Positions 7,098 through 13,963 of a stretch of 14,371 nt of DNA are shown here, piece by piece. This DNA is from Nitrospirota bacterium (GTDB lineage: Bacteria; Nitrospirota; Leptospirillia; Leptospirillales; Leptospirillaceae), in NCBI GenBank assembly GCA_021828525.1, contig JAJZGM010000012.1, positions 1-14,371 on the forward strand. The letters run 5' to 3'. Below the pieces are notes generated by a model. The model did not search any database, was not told the DNA's origin, and saw only the letters and a program-made list of their open reading frames with translations. The position numbers and the translations under genes are program-made. Position 1 is the first letter of the stretch. The number at the start of each line of letters is the position of its first letter.

Positions 7098-7118
7098 CAG
7101 AAGAGGAGGAGGGTTTTT

Positions 7119-7436
7119 TCAGAACTTGGGAAAGTAGAAAAATGATTCCCCGTACATGAGGACCAGAGCAAAAATCCACGGAAGCTGGGGGGCAAGCCGC
7201 CAAAGAAGCCCCTGGTCCTGTCCCGGCAAGGGATCGGGGCGCGCCTCCGAAAGAAGGGCCCCAAAGCCCACCGCCACGGCAAGGCTTCCCGTGATGGCGA
7301 ACCAGGATATCATCTCAAGCCAGCCGACGTTGTGTCTTGACCCATAGAGATTGAGGGTCATTCCTCCCTGGATCAGAAGAAACTCGACCCCAAGAAAAAG
7401 GACCAATTTCATGAGAAAGGCTTGGTTCTGATTCAT
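7119..7436 (-). CDS. Small three-helix membrane protein, unknown
   Basis: A 105-residue product not recognised as a known family. Three hydrophobic segments are visible at about residues 7-25, 43-62 and 86-103, separated by a short loop (LYGSRHNVGW) and a polar Pro/Asp-rich loop (SEARPDPLPGQDQ). There is no cleavable signal or catalytic motif. A longer frame back to 7502 exists but lies inside rlmN. The chosen ATG at 7436 overlaps the rlmN stop as ATGA and has GGGAG a few bases upstream, so it should be translationally coupled to rlmN. It is the last gene of the minus-strand operon. Confidence 0.7.
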   Translation of the reverse strand: MNQNQAFLMKLVLFLGVEFLLIQGGMTLNLYGSRHNVGWLEMISWFAITGSLAVAVGFGALLSEARPDPLPGQDQGLLWRLAPQLPWIFALVLMYGESFFYFPKF

Positions 7437-8515
7437 GAAACGGTCTCCCGATGGCTGGTGGTTATGGTCTCCGGACCTCGATCCCGGGCCAGCTGTCCGC
7501 ATGCCGCCAGCACATCCGGCCCCATGGACTTCCTGACAGTCGCCGTAATATGAAATCCCGAAAGAATGTCGGCAAAGCTCCGAACCCGTTCCTCCTCCGG
7601 CCGCTCGAAGGGGGAGCCCGGAAAGGGGTTGAAGGGAATGAGGTTGACCTTCGATCGAAAGGGAGCCAGGAGACGCCCGAGGGCCCGGGCCTGTTCCGGA
7701 GCATCGTTCTTTCCCCTGAGGAGGACATATTCGAAGGTCACCCGCTCGCGGTTCCGGAGCGGGAAGCGGCGGCAGGCTTCAAGAATCTCGGCGATGGAAT
7801 AGATCCGGCCGACAGGCATGATCTCCCGTCGCAATAGGTCATCGGGCGCACAGAGGCTGACGGCGAGCTGAATGCCCAGGTTGGCCTCTCCCAGAAGAGC
7901 CATCTTGGGGACAAGGCCCGAGGTCGATACGGTGATCCTCCGAGGCGAAAGGCCGATGCCATCGGGGTGAGTCAAGCTTCGTATGGCCGGGACCAGGGCG
8001 TCGAGATTCGCCAGGGGCTCCCCCATCCCCATAAAGACAATATGGTCGATCAGTGGCCCTTCCTTCATTCCCCCCGGAGTGGCCGAAAGATGGCGCATCG
8101 CCTGGACCCATTGTCCAAGGATCTCGGATGGGGTGAGATTGCGGATCAACCCCATGGCGGCTGTCCGGCAAAATCGGCATCCGATCCCGCAGCCGGCCTG
8201 GGTGGAAAGGCAGAGGGTCATGCGATCCTTCCGGGGGATCAGGACCGACTCGATGACCGGCCCGTCAGAGAGGCGCAGGGCGAGCTTTCGCGTCCCGTCA
8301 ACCGATTGGTGGGCGGATTCGAGTGAGGGAATGGCGAGGGACAGGTCGCTTTCCAGAAGGGATCGGGTGGAGGCCGGAATGTTGGTCATGGCCGCAGGTT
8401 CGGTGATCAAGCGTTTGAAAAGCCAGTGAGCCACTTGGCGTCCACGATAGGCGGCCTCTCCTTTTTCCTGGAAGGTCTCTGTCCAGAGTGCTGGGGGAAG
8501 ATCAAGAAGGTTCAC
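7433..8515 (-). CDS. rlmN: Dual-specificity rRNA/tRNA methyltransferase RlmN
   Basis: A radical-SAM enzyme that makes 2-methyladenosine at A2503 of 23S rRNA and A37 of some tRNAs. The 360-residue length is normal. The iron-sulfur motif CxxxCxxC is CGIGCRFC (C109, C113, C116), preceded by LCLSTQAG. Other family marks are VFMGMGEPLAN (160-170), RRITVSTSGLVP (192-203), INPF-type NLIPFNPFPGSPFERP (291-306) and VRKSMGPDVLAACGQL (327-342), whose C339 is the methyl-carrying cysteine. CRTAAMG in place of the common CATGxMG is a mild variation. The GTG start at 8515 overlaps the stop of the PAP2 gene as GTGA, and its own stop overlaps the next ATG, so three genes are translationally linked. Confidence 0.96.
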   Translation of the reverse strand: MNLLDLPPALWTETFQEKGEAAYRGRQVAHWLFKRLITEPAAMTNIPASTRSLLESDLSLAIPSLESAHQSVDGTRKLALRLSDGPVIESVLIPRKDRMTLCLSTQAGCGIGCRFCRTAAMGLIRNLTPSEILGQWVQAMRHLSATPGGMKEGPLIDHIVFMGMGEPLANLDALVPAIRSLTHPDGIGLSPRRITVSTSGLVPKMALLGEANLGIQLAVSLCAPDDLLRREIMPVGRIYSIAEILEACRRFPLRNRERVTFEYVLLRGKNDAPEQARALGRLLAPFRSKVNLIPFNPFPGSPFERPEEERVRSFADILSGFHITATVRKSMGPDVLAACGQLARDRGPETITTSHRETVS

Positions 8516-9093
8516 GGGACAGACTCCGGGTCGGAGGACTCAATCCAGCGGGGAGCGATCCACCGCATGACGAGGAAGGTCGAGAAGAGACCGATCGCGG
8601 CTCCCCCTAGGACATCGAGAGGAAAGTGCGCTCCGACATAGATCCGGGAGATCCCCGTCAGGGTGGCCAGGGAGAAGAGCGGGAGGAAAAGCGGTGGATA
8701 GAGGCTGGCAAAGAGGGAGGCGGTGGAGAAGACGGTAAAGGTGTGGCCTGAAGGAAAGGAGTTGGCATAAAGAGACGGACCCAGGACATGGATGGAAACG
8801 GCATGGGAGGCGATGGAGGGATGGAGGGCCGCCAATGGTCGGTCCCGGTGGATCAGATGCTTGAGGGTCGTTCCGATGATGAAGGAGAGAAAGGAGGTCG
8901 ATGCCCAGAGGACGAAATCCCGACGGAAGTTCTTCCTCGCAAAAAGGGCCATGAGCGCCAGTCCAAGTGGAAAAAGATAAAACCCATTTCCGAGTGCGGT
9001 GGCCGCCTCCATGACCGGATCGAGCCAGGATCGGTCCAGCGTATTGTTGATCCAGAGAAAGAGACTCTGGTCGGCATGGATGAAAATGTTCAT
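8512..9093 (-). CDS. PAP2-family membrane phosphatase
   Basis: A 193-residue inner-membrane phosphatase of the type-2 phosphatidic acid phosphatase family. Members dephosphorylate undecaprenyl pyrophosphate, phosphatidate or related lipid phosphates at the outer face of the membrane. All three signature motifs are intact: KHLIHRDRP (78-86), PSGHT (114-118) and SRIYVGAHFPLD (149-160), with H117 and H156 as the catalytic pair. About five or six hydrophobic helices surround them. An upstream in-frame extension to 9288 exists, but ATG 9093 gives the natural N-terminus and has AAAGGA just before it. The substrate cannot be read from the sequence. It lies 17 bp after the 97-residue gene and overlaps rlmN by 4 nt. 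Confidence 0.92.
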   Translation of the reverse strand: MNIFIHADQSLFLWINNTLDRSWLDPVMEAATALGNGFYLFPLGLALMALFARKNFRRDFVLWASTSFLSFIIGTTLKHLIHRDRPLAALHPSIASHAVSIHVLGPSLYANSFPSGHTFTVFSTASLFASLYPPLFLPLFSLATLTGISRIYVGAHFPLDVLGGAAIGLFSTFLVMRWIAPRWIESSDPESVP

Positions 9094-9110
9094 TGTTCCT
9101 TTCAGGGAGG

Positions 9111-9404
9111 CTAGTCTGAGCGGTCCCGGTCCAGCAGGGCCTTGAGTCGTTCCTGGACGGCATGTTTGGACCAGTCGGAGGGGTATGAGATGCGAAAGAC
9201 GCCGCCGGCTTCGGAAAATCCATGTTTCTCTATCAGGTATCGCCCCACTTCCAGAACCTGTTCCCGCCATGTGCCGGAGCTTGTCCATCGCAAGGCTTCC
9301 AGGACGAGTTCCCCGAATTCCTCCTCAGGAATGCGGTCCGGATGCCAGAGATCGAGTTCTCCGGAATGCTCGGGGTCCCTGCTCACAAGGGAATAGACAG
9401 GCAT
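9111..9404 (-). CDS. Small soluble protein, unknown
   Basis: A 97-residue acidic protein with no recognised family, no signal and no membrane segment. It looks like a compact alpha/beta domain (MPVYSLVSRDPEHSGELDLW, later FSEAGGVFRISYPSDWSKHA) with a charged helical tail. The start is ATG 9404, preceded by AAGGAGT. The frame stays open upstream to 9683, but that part overlaps the antiporter gene on the other strand and has Arg/Ser/Pro-rich antisense-like composition. First gene of the operon with the PAP2 phosphatase and rlmN. Confidence 0.65.
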   Translation of the reverse strand: MPVYSLVSRDPEHSGELDLWHPDRIPEEEFGELVLEALRWTSSGTWREQVLEVGRYLIEKHGFSEAGGVFRISYPSDWSKHAVQERLKALLDRDRSD

Positions 9405-9507
9405 GGGCTGAAGACTCCTTGGGGGTGAGAGTGATTTGAGGATCCGATTGAGGCTATTATACACGAATAGCGACTTGCCGGTATATTGGTGCTCATGAAA
9501 GGACTCC
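9405..9507. promoter_or_regulatory. Divergent promoter region
   Basis: About 100 bp between divergent operons. On the minus strand a perfect TATAAT (9461 down to 9456) would serve the 97-residue/PAP2/rlmN operon with a leader of about 45 nt; no good -35 is seen. On the plus strand TTGAGG (9436-9441), 16 bp, TATACA (9458-9463) could serve the antiporter operon. The two -10 elements overlap, so the two promoters could exclude each other. Confidence 0.45.
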
Positions 9508-10728
9508 GTGGACAAAGCCCCGCTCATTTTCCTGCTTCTTTCCGGCCTTCTGGTCGGCGCCCTTTTTCTCTCAAGGCTCTCTGAAAGGCTCCGTACGCCT
9601 GATATTCTCTGGTTCATGTTCCTGGGGCTTCTGCTTGGTCCTTCGGGGTTGGGAATTTTATCCGGAGACTCCCTCATGGGCACAGGCCATGTCTTTCTTC
9701 TGGGGGCCGTCTTTCTTGTCCTTTACGAAGCCGGCCTCAGAACCCGTGTCGACCGGGTCCGCGACCACGGGATCGCCATTGCACTTCTTGTGACCCTGGG
9801 GCTTCTGATCACCTCGATCCTTCTGGCGGTCGCCGTTCATTTTCTCTTCGGACTGACATATTTTGAGGGGCTTCTGATGGGGGCGATCCTCTCGACCACC
9901 GATCCGGCCTCGATTCTTCCGATCCTCCGTAAACTTCCGCTTCCCTCCCGGGTCTCAGAAACCCTGGTCGCCGAGAGCGCCCTGGGGGATGTGACGGGAA
10001 GCCTGCTGACGCTCTTCATCCTCTCCCTCTCACGCCCCGATCTCTCCCTTTCCCGCTCCCTCATGGATTTCTCTCTCTCCCTCCTCTGGGGGGGGCTGTC
10101 GGGAGCGGTCTTGGGCGGGTTGGTCATTGTGCTTGCAACCCACCCGAAAATCGGGCTCTTCCGGGACAATCTCCCCGTTCTGATCCTTTCGGCCCTTCTG
10201 GCAGGATTCGGGCTCTCCCTCCTTGTTCACGGACAGGCTCTTCTTTGCGCCTTCGTCCTGGGAATGGTCGCGGGCCGCTCGGCGGAGTCCGGCAAGGAAA
10301 GCCATTCCCCCTTTTCCGGAGAAGCCTTCAGGACGGTCAACAATCTTCTGGCTTATCTGGCGAGCTTTTTCATCTTTCTGGTCATGGGAACCCTCATCCC
10401 CGGCTCTTCCGGGGGAATGTCGTGGTTCAGACTCCTCGTTCTTCTCCTCTTCCTTGTCCTTGTGGTGCGTCCCCTGGTGGTCTTTACTCTGTTGCCCCTC
10501 GACCGGCGGTCCCGGTTTTCGGCACGGGAGATGGGGTTCATGTCCGTGGTCCGGGAGACAGGAATCATGGCGGGCGCACTCCTGGGGCTGGCGCATGACG
10601 CGCTTCCGAACCGTGCCTCCATCATCGTCTTTTCCGTGGTCGTCGGGACGATTGCCATCGGAGCTCTGGGCTCTGCCCCCGTGGCCCGATATCTGGGATT
10701 TTCCGGATCTCCGGAGAGCCGTCCATGA
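9508..10728 (+). CDS. Monovalent cation/proton antiporter (CPA family)
   Basis: A 406-residue inner-membrane antiporter with about 11-13 hydrophobic helices, predicted to exchange Na+ or K+ for H+ for pH and ion homeostasis. The unwound-helix motif is STTDPASILPIL (129-140), with T131-D132-P133. The ion-binding helix is VAESALGDVTG (154-164), with E156, S157 and D161. CPA1 members normally have ESxxND and electrogenic CPA2 members DD at the last two positions; here it is GD, so stoichiometry is uncertain. Late helices contain FMSVVRETGIMAGALLGLA (344-362), like the conserved Arg-containing helix of CPA transporters. GTG start at 9508, with AAAGGAC upstream. The stop overlaps the lipoprotein ATG (ATGA). 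No C-terminal TrkA-N or other regulatory domain. Confidence 0.88.
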   Translation: MDKAPLIFLLLSGLLVGALFLSRLSERLRTPDILWFMFLGLLLGPSGLGILSGDSLMGTGHVFLLGAVFLVLYEAGLRTRVDRVRDHGIAIALLVTLGLLITSILLAVAVHFLFGLTYFEGLLMGAILSTTDPASILPILRKLPLPSRVSETLVAESALGDVTGSLLTLFILSLSRPDLSLSRSLMDFSLSLLWGGLSGAVLGGLVIVLATHPKIGLFRDNLPVLILSALLAGFGLSLLVHGQALLCAFVLGMVAGRSAESGKESHSPFSGEAFRTVNNLLAYLASFFIFLVMGTLIPGSSGGMSWFRLLVLLLFLVLVVRPLVVFTLLPLDRRSRFSAREMGFMSVVRETGIMAGALLGLAHDALPNRASIIVFSVVVGTIAIGALGSAPVARYLGFSGSPESRP

Positions 10729-11759
10729 GGCGGGTCATCCGGGGATTCCTGGCCGTGCTCCTGGCCGGTCTCTCGTCATGCGGACTTCCCTCGAATCCCG
10801 TCACCCCTCCCGAGATCCTGGTGACGGGGGAATCCGGAGTCTCCGGAGGGGTGGCCCTGGGCACAAGCCTGCCCTTTACGGGCGTCCCCGTTCCCGTCTC
10901 CTCCCTTGCAATTCCGCCGGGTCTTTCTCTCTGGGGGAGTGCGGCCGTCGACAATAGCCTGGTCTTCCTGGTCCGTACCACGAACGGGCAGGGGGGATTC
11001 CTCGTGGCTCCCCTTCCCCTCTCCGGGGCTCCTGCCTTCGTTCAGGTTTCCTTTTCCTCCGGGGCGGGAACCCCCTGGGCCCTGGCCCCTGTCACTTCCC
11101 AGATTCTGGCTGTTCTCATGAAAACCTCCAGCGCTCCCCAGGGATGCCTCGCCCTTTTCGATGCCGCGACCCTGGTCCAGATGACGGGGGGAGGAACACT
11201 CCAGGAACTCTCCTGCCAGCCCTTTGGAGCTTCTGGGACCCTTTCCGGAGGCTTTCTTCTCCCTCTGGCTGACGGAGTCATGTTTCTGGCGGGGACGGTG
11301 ACTCCCTCGGGGTCGGGGACCAATACGACCACCCTCTTTCTCATGACCCAGAGCAGCGTCCTCTCGGGTAACAGCATTACGCCAAAGTCAGTGTGGACCC
11401 TGCCCGTTTCCTACGGAGCGAATGTCCCCATTGCCGGGGTGGCCCTCCCCGAGGCGGTTCTCCTGCCGGATCCTTCCGCTCCGGCCATCGACCTCTACCA
11501 GGTCACCACCCTCTACGAAAGCGGGGGAGGAACACTGGCCCCCCTCTCCACGACAAGACTGGATCTTCCCGCCCCACCCACCCTTCTTGCCATCGATCCT
11601 GCCCAGAACTTTCTCCTGTCGGGATCGGGGGGAACGGTCTCTCTCTTCGGGCTTGGTGCCGTTCTCAGTCCGGGAGGGACTTTGGGGTCCATCGATTCTT
11701 TTCCGAGCCTTTCCGGAGAAACCTTCCAGACGATGACCATCTACACAGGGAGCTCCTGA
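10725..11759 (+). CDS. Predicted lipoprotein, unknown function
   Basis: A 344-residue protein whose N-terminus (MRRVIRGFLAVLLAGLSSCG) is a lipoprotein signal peptide with lipobox LSSC. C19 would be lipidated, placing the protein in the periplasm or at an outer membrane. The mature part is rich in Gly, Ser, Thr and Pro and in short beta-prone stretches. Segments such as LLAIDPAQNFLLSGSGGTVS (287-306) and the repeated value-then-label pattern recall beta-propeller blades, but no family is recognised. Two other cysteines (C141, C164) could form a disulfide. GGAGAG (10713-10718) precedes the ATG by 6 nt. The start overlaps the antiporter stop and the TSUP gene follows 22 bp later, so it belongs to a membrane/envelope operon. 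Confidence 0.75.
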   Translation: MRRVIRGFLAVLLAGLSSCGLPSNPVTPPEILVTGESGVSGGVALGTSLPFTGVPVPVSSLAIPPGLSLWGSAAVDNSLVFLVRTTNGQGGFLVAPLPLSGAPAFVQVSFSSGAGTPWALAPVTSQILAVLMKTSSAPQGCLALFDAATLVQMTGGGTLQELSCQPFGASGTLSGGFLLPLADGVMFLAGTVTPSGSGTNTTTLFLMTQSSVLSGNSITPKSVWTLPVSYGANVPIAGVALPEAVLLPDPSAPAIDLYQVTTLYESGGGTLAPLSTTRLDLPAPPTLLAIDPAQNFLLSGSGGTVSLFGLGAVLSPGGTLGSIDSFPSLSGETFQTMTIYTGSS

Positions 11760-11781
11760 CAGGAGAGAGAAAGGAGAGAGG

Positions 11782-12558
11782 GTGGTCCACGGGTGGATTC
11801 TTGCCGGTCTTTACCTTGGATTGGGTCTTCTGGCGGGATTTTTGTCGGGACTGCTGGGGATCGGGGGAGGTGTGGTGCTTCTTCCGGCCCTTCTCTTTAT
11901 TCTTCCCTTGATGGGCGGCCATGGCGTCACCCCCTTCGAGGCGACGGAGATCTCCATGATCCAGGTGACCTTTGCAGCTCTCGTGGGGATTCTTGTGCAC
12001 CGGCCGTCGACCCATGTCCCTCTTCGGAGAATCATCCTGTGGGCGTTCTCCGCCCTGGTCGGGGGGGCGGTCGGAGGCCTTATTTCATACCGATTTTCAG
12101 GCCGGGTGATTCTTCTTCTCTTCCTTGTCGAAACCTGCCTTGCTCTTTTTCTTCTTTTTTTCCGTCCCAGGGAAGTTTCTCCAGGGGATTGTCCTGACGG
12201 CTCCCCCCTGGAATTCCCCGTCATGACCGCGATCGGTCTGACCAGCGGCATCCTGGGAGTCGGTGGGGGATTTCTTTTCTATCCCGTCCTGACTCTTTTT
12301 TTTCGCTATCCCTCCTTTGTGGCAGTCGGATCGAGCCTTGCAGTCATGTTCCCGATGGCCGCCTCCGCCTCGGCATTCAAGATCCTGGCTTCCGGATCCC
12401 TGGCCCCTCCTACGGTCCCGATCGTTCTTGGAGCCCTGGGCGGATCCCTCCTGGGATCGCGGTTTACAAAGAGGCTGGGAGCCTTCCGTATCCGCCTGTT
12501 CCAGGGGGGGCTTCTTTCCCTCACGATTCTGCGGCTATTATGGAGTCTCTTTATTTAA
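11782..12558 (+). CDS. TSUP-family anion transporter (TauE/SafE type)
   Basis: A 258-residue inner-membrane protein of the TauE/SafE (TSUP) family, whose characterised members export sulfite, sulfoacetate or related organosulfur anions. The two-fold internal repeat is clear: GFLSGLLGIGGG (19-30) and GLTSGILGVGGGF (152-164) occur at the start of each half, with seven to eight hydrophobic helices overall. Length is typical. The GTG start at 11782 has AAGGAG 5 nt upstream. The substrate cannot be assigned; there are no sulfur-metabolism genes in the window. It probably shares a transcript with the antiporter and lipoprotein. The stop is 25 bp from the convergent NtrC-type gene, with no hairpin terminator visible between them. 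Confidence 0.9.
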   Translation: MVHGWILAGLYLGLGLLAGFLSGLLGIGGGVVLLPALLFILPLMGGHGVTPFEATEISMIQVTFAALVGILVHRPSTHVPLRRIILWAFSALVGGAVGGLISYRFSGRVILLLFLVETCLALFLLFFRPREVSPGDCPDGSPLEFPVMTAIGLTSGILGVGGGFLFYPVLTLFFRYPSFVAVGSSLAVMFPMAASASAFKILASGSLAPPTVPIVLGALGGSLLGSRFTKRLGAFRIRLFQGGLLSLTILRLLWSLFI

Positions 12559-12583
12559 AATGGGGTTGTGTTTCAGAGTTTTT

Positions 12584-13963
12584 TTATCCTTCTTCTTCCT
12601 CGATTTCATATTCCCGCATCTTGGCATAAAGGGCCTTTCGGCTGATTCCGAGAATCCGCGCCGCCAGGCTCTTGTTCCCTTTAGACTCCGCGAGAGCCCG
12701 GCGAATCTGCTCCCGTTCTCCTTCCTTAAGCGTCCTGGGCGGAAGGGGCTGGAGGGACGTACCCGGAGGAGAGGTCAGATGGAGAAGGGGGGCGATCATC
12801 TCACCCTCGAGTTCGAAACGGTCAGGAGCGGTAATTCCCTGGACAACAGCCACCTCGATCATGCGGTTTTTGAGCTCACGGACATTGCCGGGCCAGGGGT
12901 ATGTGGTCAGGATCTCGCGGGCTGCCGGAGAGATGTTGATCGTGAGTCCGGGATTGTCGAAGGCCTCGGCAAGAAAGCGCCGGGCCAATATCAGAATGTC
13001 TCCTCCGCGTTCGCGAAGGGGGGGAACATTGATTGGAAAGACATTCATCCGGTAATAGAGGTCCTCCCGAAGCCGACCCTGGTTGACGAGCAGAAGAGGG
13101 TCGATATTGCTGGCTCCGATGATCCGGGCATGAAATGACAGCTCTTCGGTTCCCCCGACCCGATAGAAGGTTCTGTTTTCCAGAACACGGAGGAGGGCGA
13201 TCTGGGTCGAGAGATCCATGGTGCCGATTTCATCGAGGAAAAGGGTCCCCCGGCCGGCCGTCGACAGCCATCCGTCTTTTCGGGAAAGGGCACTGGTGAA
13301 TGATCCCTTTTCATGACCGAAGAGCTCGGAGTTGACCAGCTCTCTTGAGATGGCCCCGGTATTGACGGCAATAAAGGGTTCCTCCCGACGGGGAGAGAGC
13401 TGATGGATGGAACGGGCCACGAGCTCCTTGCCGGTTCCCGATTCGCCGGTGATGAGGATGGGAATGGAGTGGGAGGCGGCTTTTCTGATGCGGTCTGCCA
13501 ATCTTCTGATGGCCGGACTGTCCCCGGCCAGAAGCGGCAGGGGGAGTTCGTTTCCGGACAGGATGTCTTTCTCCGTTCGCATCGGGGCCGACGTCAGATC
13601 GCCAAGCAGGCTCAGGAGCTTCTTTTCGTCGATCGGCTTTTCAAGATAATTGGCCGCCCCCTTTCGGATTGCTTCAACAGCGGTTTCCACCGTCGCATGA
13701 GCCGTCATGATCACGACAGGAACGTGGGGGTAAAGGGCCCTGATGGGTTCAACCAGCTCGATGCCGGTCGTGTCGGGGAGCTTGAGGTCAAGAAGAATCG
13801 CAGACCGGTGTGCCGGGAGCGGGTCGGACTTCAGAATTTCGAGGGCCTCCCGGCCGGTGCCTGCCTCGAAGACAACATATCCCTCGTGAGTCAGGAGGGT
13901 CTTCAGGTAAAGCCTGGTGTTGGCATAGTCGTCGACCACCAGGATGCGGCCCTGAGGTCTCAT
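12584..13963 (-). CDS. NtrC-type response regulator with atypical GAFTGA loop (GlrR-like)
   Basis: A 459-residue regulator: receiver, AAA+ ATPase and DNA-binding helix-turn-helix. The receiver has D11-D12, phospho-acceptor D59 (LLDLKLPD), T87 and K109 (LEKP). The ATPase has Walker A GESGTGKE (173-180), Walker B LFLDEIG (241-247), the arginine-finger segment LREDLYYRMNVFPINVPPLR (298-317) and YPWPGNVRELKN (355-366). A Fis-type HTH lies at 429-450. NtrC-family proteins activate sigma-54 RNA polymerase through the GAFTGA loop, but here it reads GSFTSA (220-225), so contact with sigma-54 may be altered. The ATG at 13963 overlaps the stop of the upstream gene (ATGA), with a weak ribosome-binding site. 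A QseG/YfhG-like neighbour makes GlrR/QseF the nearest candidate; the sensor kinase would be beyond the right edge. Confidence 0.92.
   Translation of the reverse strand: MRPQGRILVVDDYANTRLYLKTLLTHEGYVVFEAGTGREALEILKSDPLPAHRSAILLDLKLPDTTGIELVEPIRALYPHVPVVIMTAHATVETAVEAIRKGAANYLEKPIDEKKLLSLLGDLTSAPMRTEKDILSGNELPLPLLAGDSPAIRRLADRIRKAASHSIPILITGESGTGKELVARSIHQLSPRREEPFIAVNTGAISRELVNSELFGHEKGSFTSALSRKDGWLSTAGRGTLFLDEIGTMDLSTQIALLRVLENRTFYRVGGTEELSFHARIIGASNIDPLLLVNQGRLREDLYYRMNVFPINVPPLRERGGDILILARRFLAEAFDNPGLTINISPAAREILTTYPWPGNVRELKNRMIEVAVVQGITAPDRFELEGEMIAPLLHLTSPPGTSLQPLPPRTLKEGEREQIRRALAESKGNKSLAARILGISRKALYAKMREYEIEEEEG

Noticed and set aside
9405..9683. N-terminal extension of the 97-residue unknown protein back to 9683
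   Set aside because: It overlaps the antiporter coding region on the other strand, and a good ribosome-binding site supports the internal ATG at 9404.
12559..12590. T-run between the convergent TSUP and NtrC-type genes as an intrinsic terminator
   Set aside because: There is a run of seven T but no GC-rich inverted repeat before it on either strand.
12317..13138. 273-codon plus-strand open frame spanning the TSUP gene end and the NtrC-type gene
   Set aside because: It runs through two well-supported genes and has Arg/Ser/Pro-rich shadow composition.
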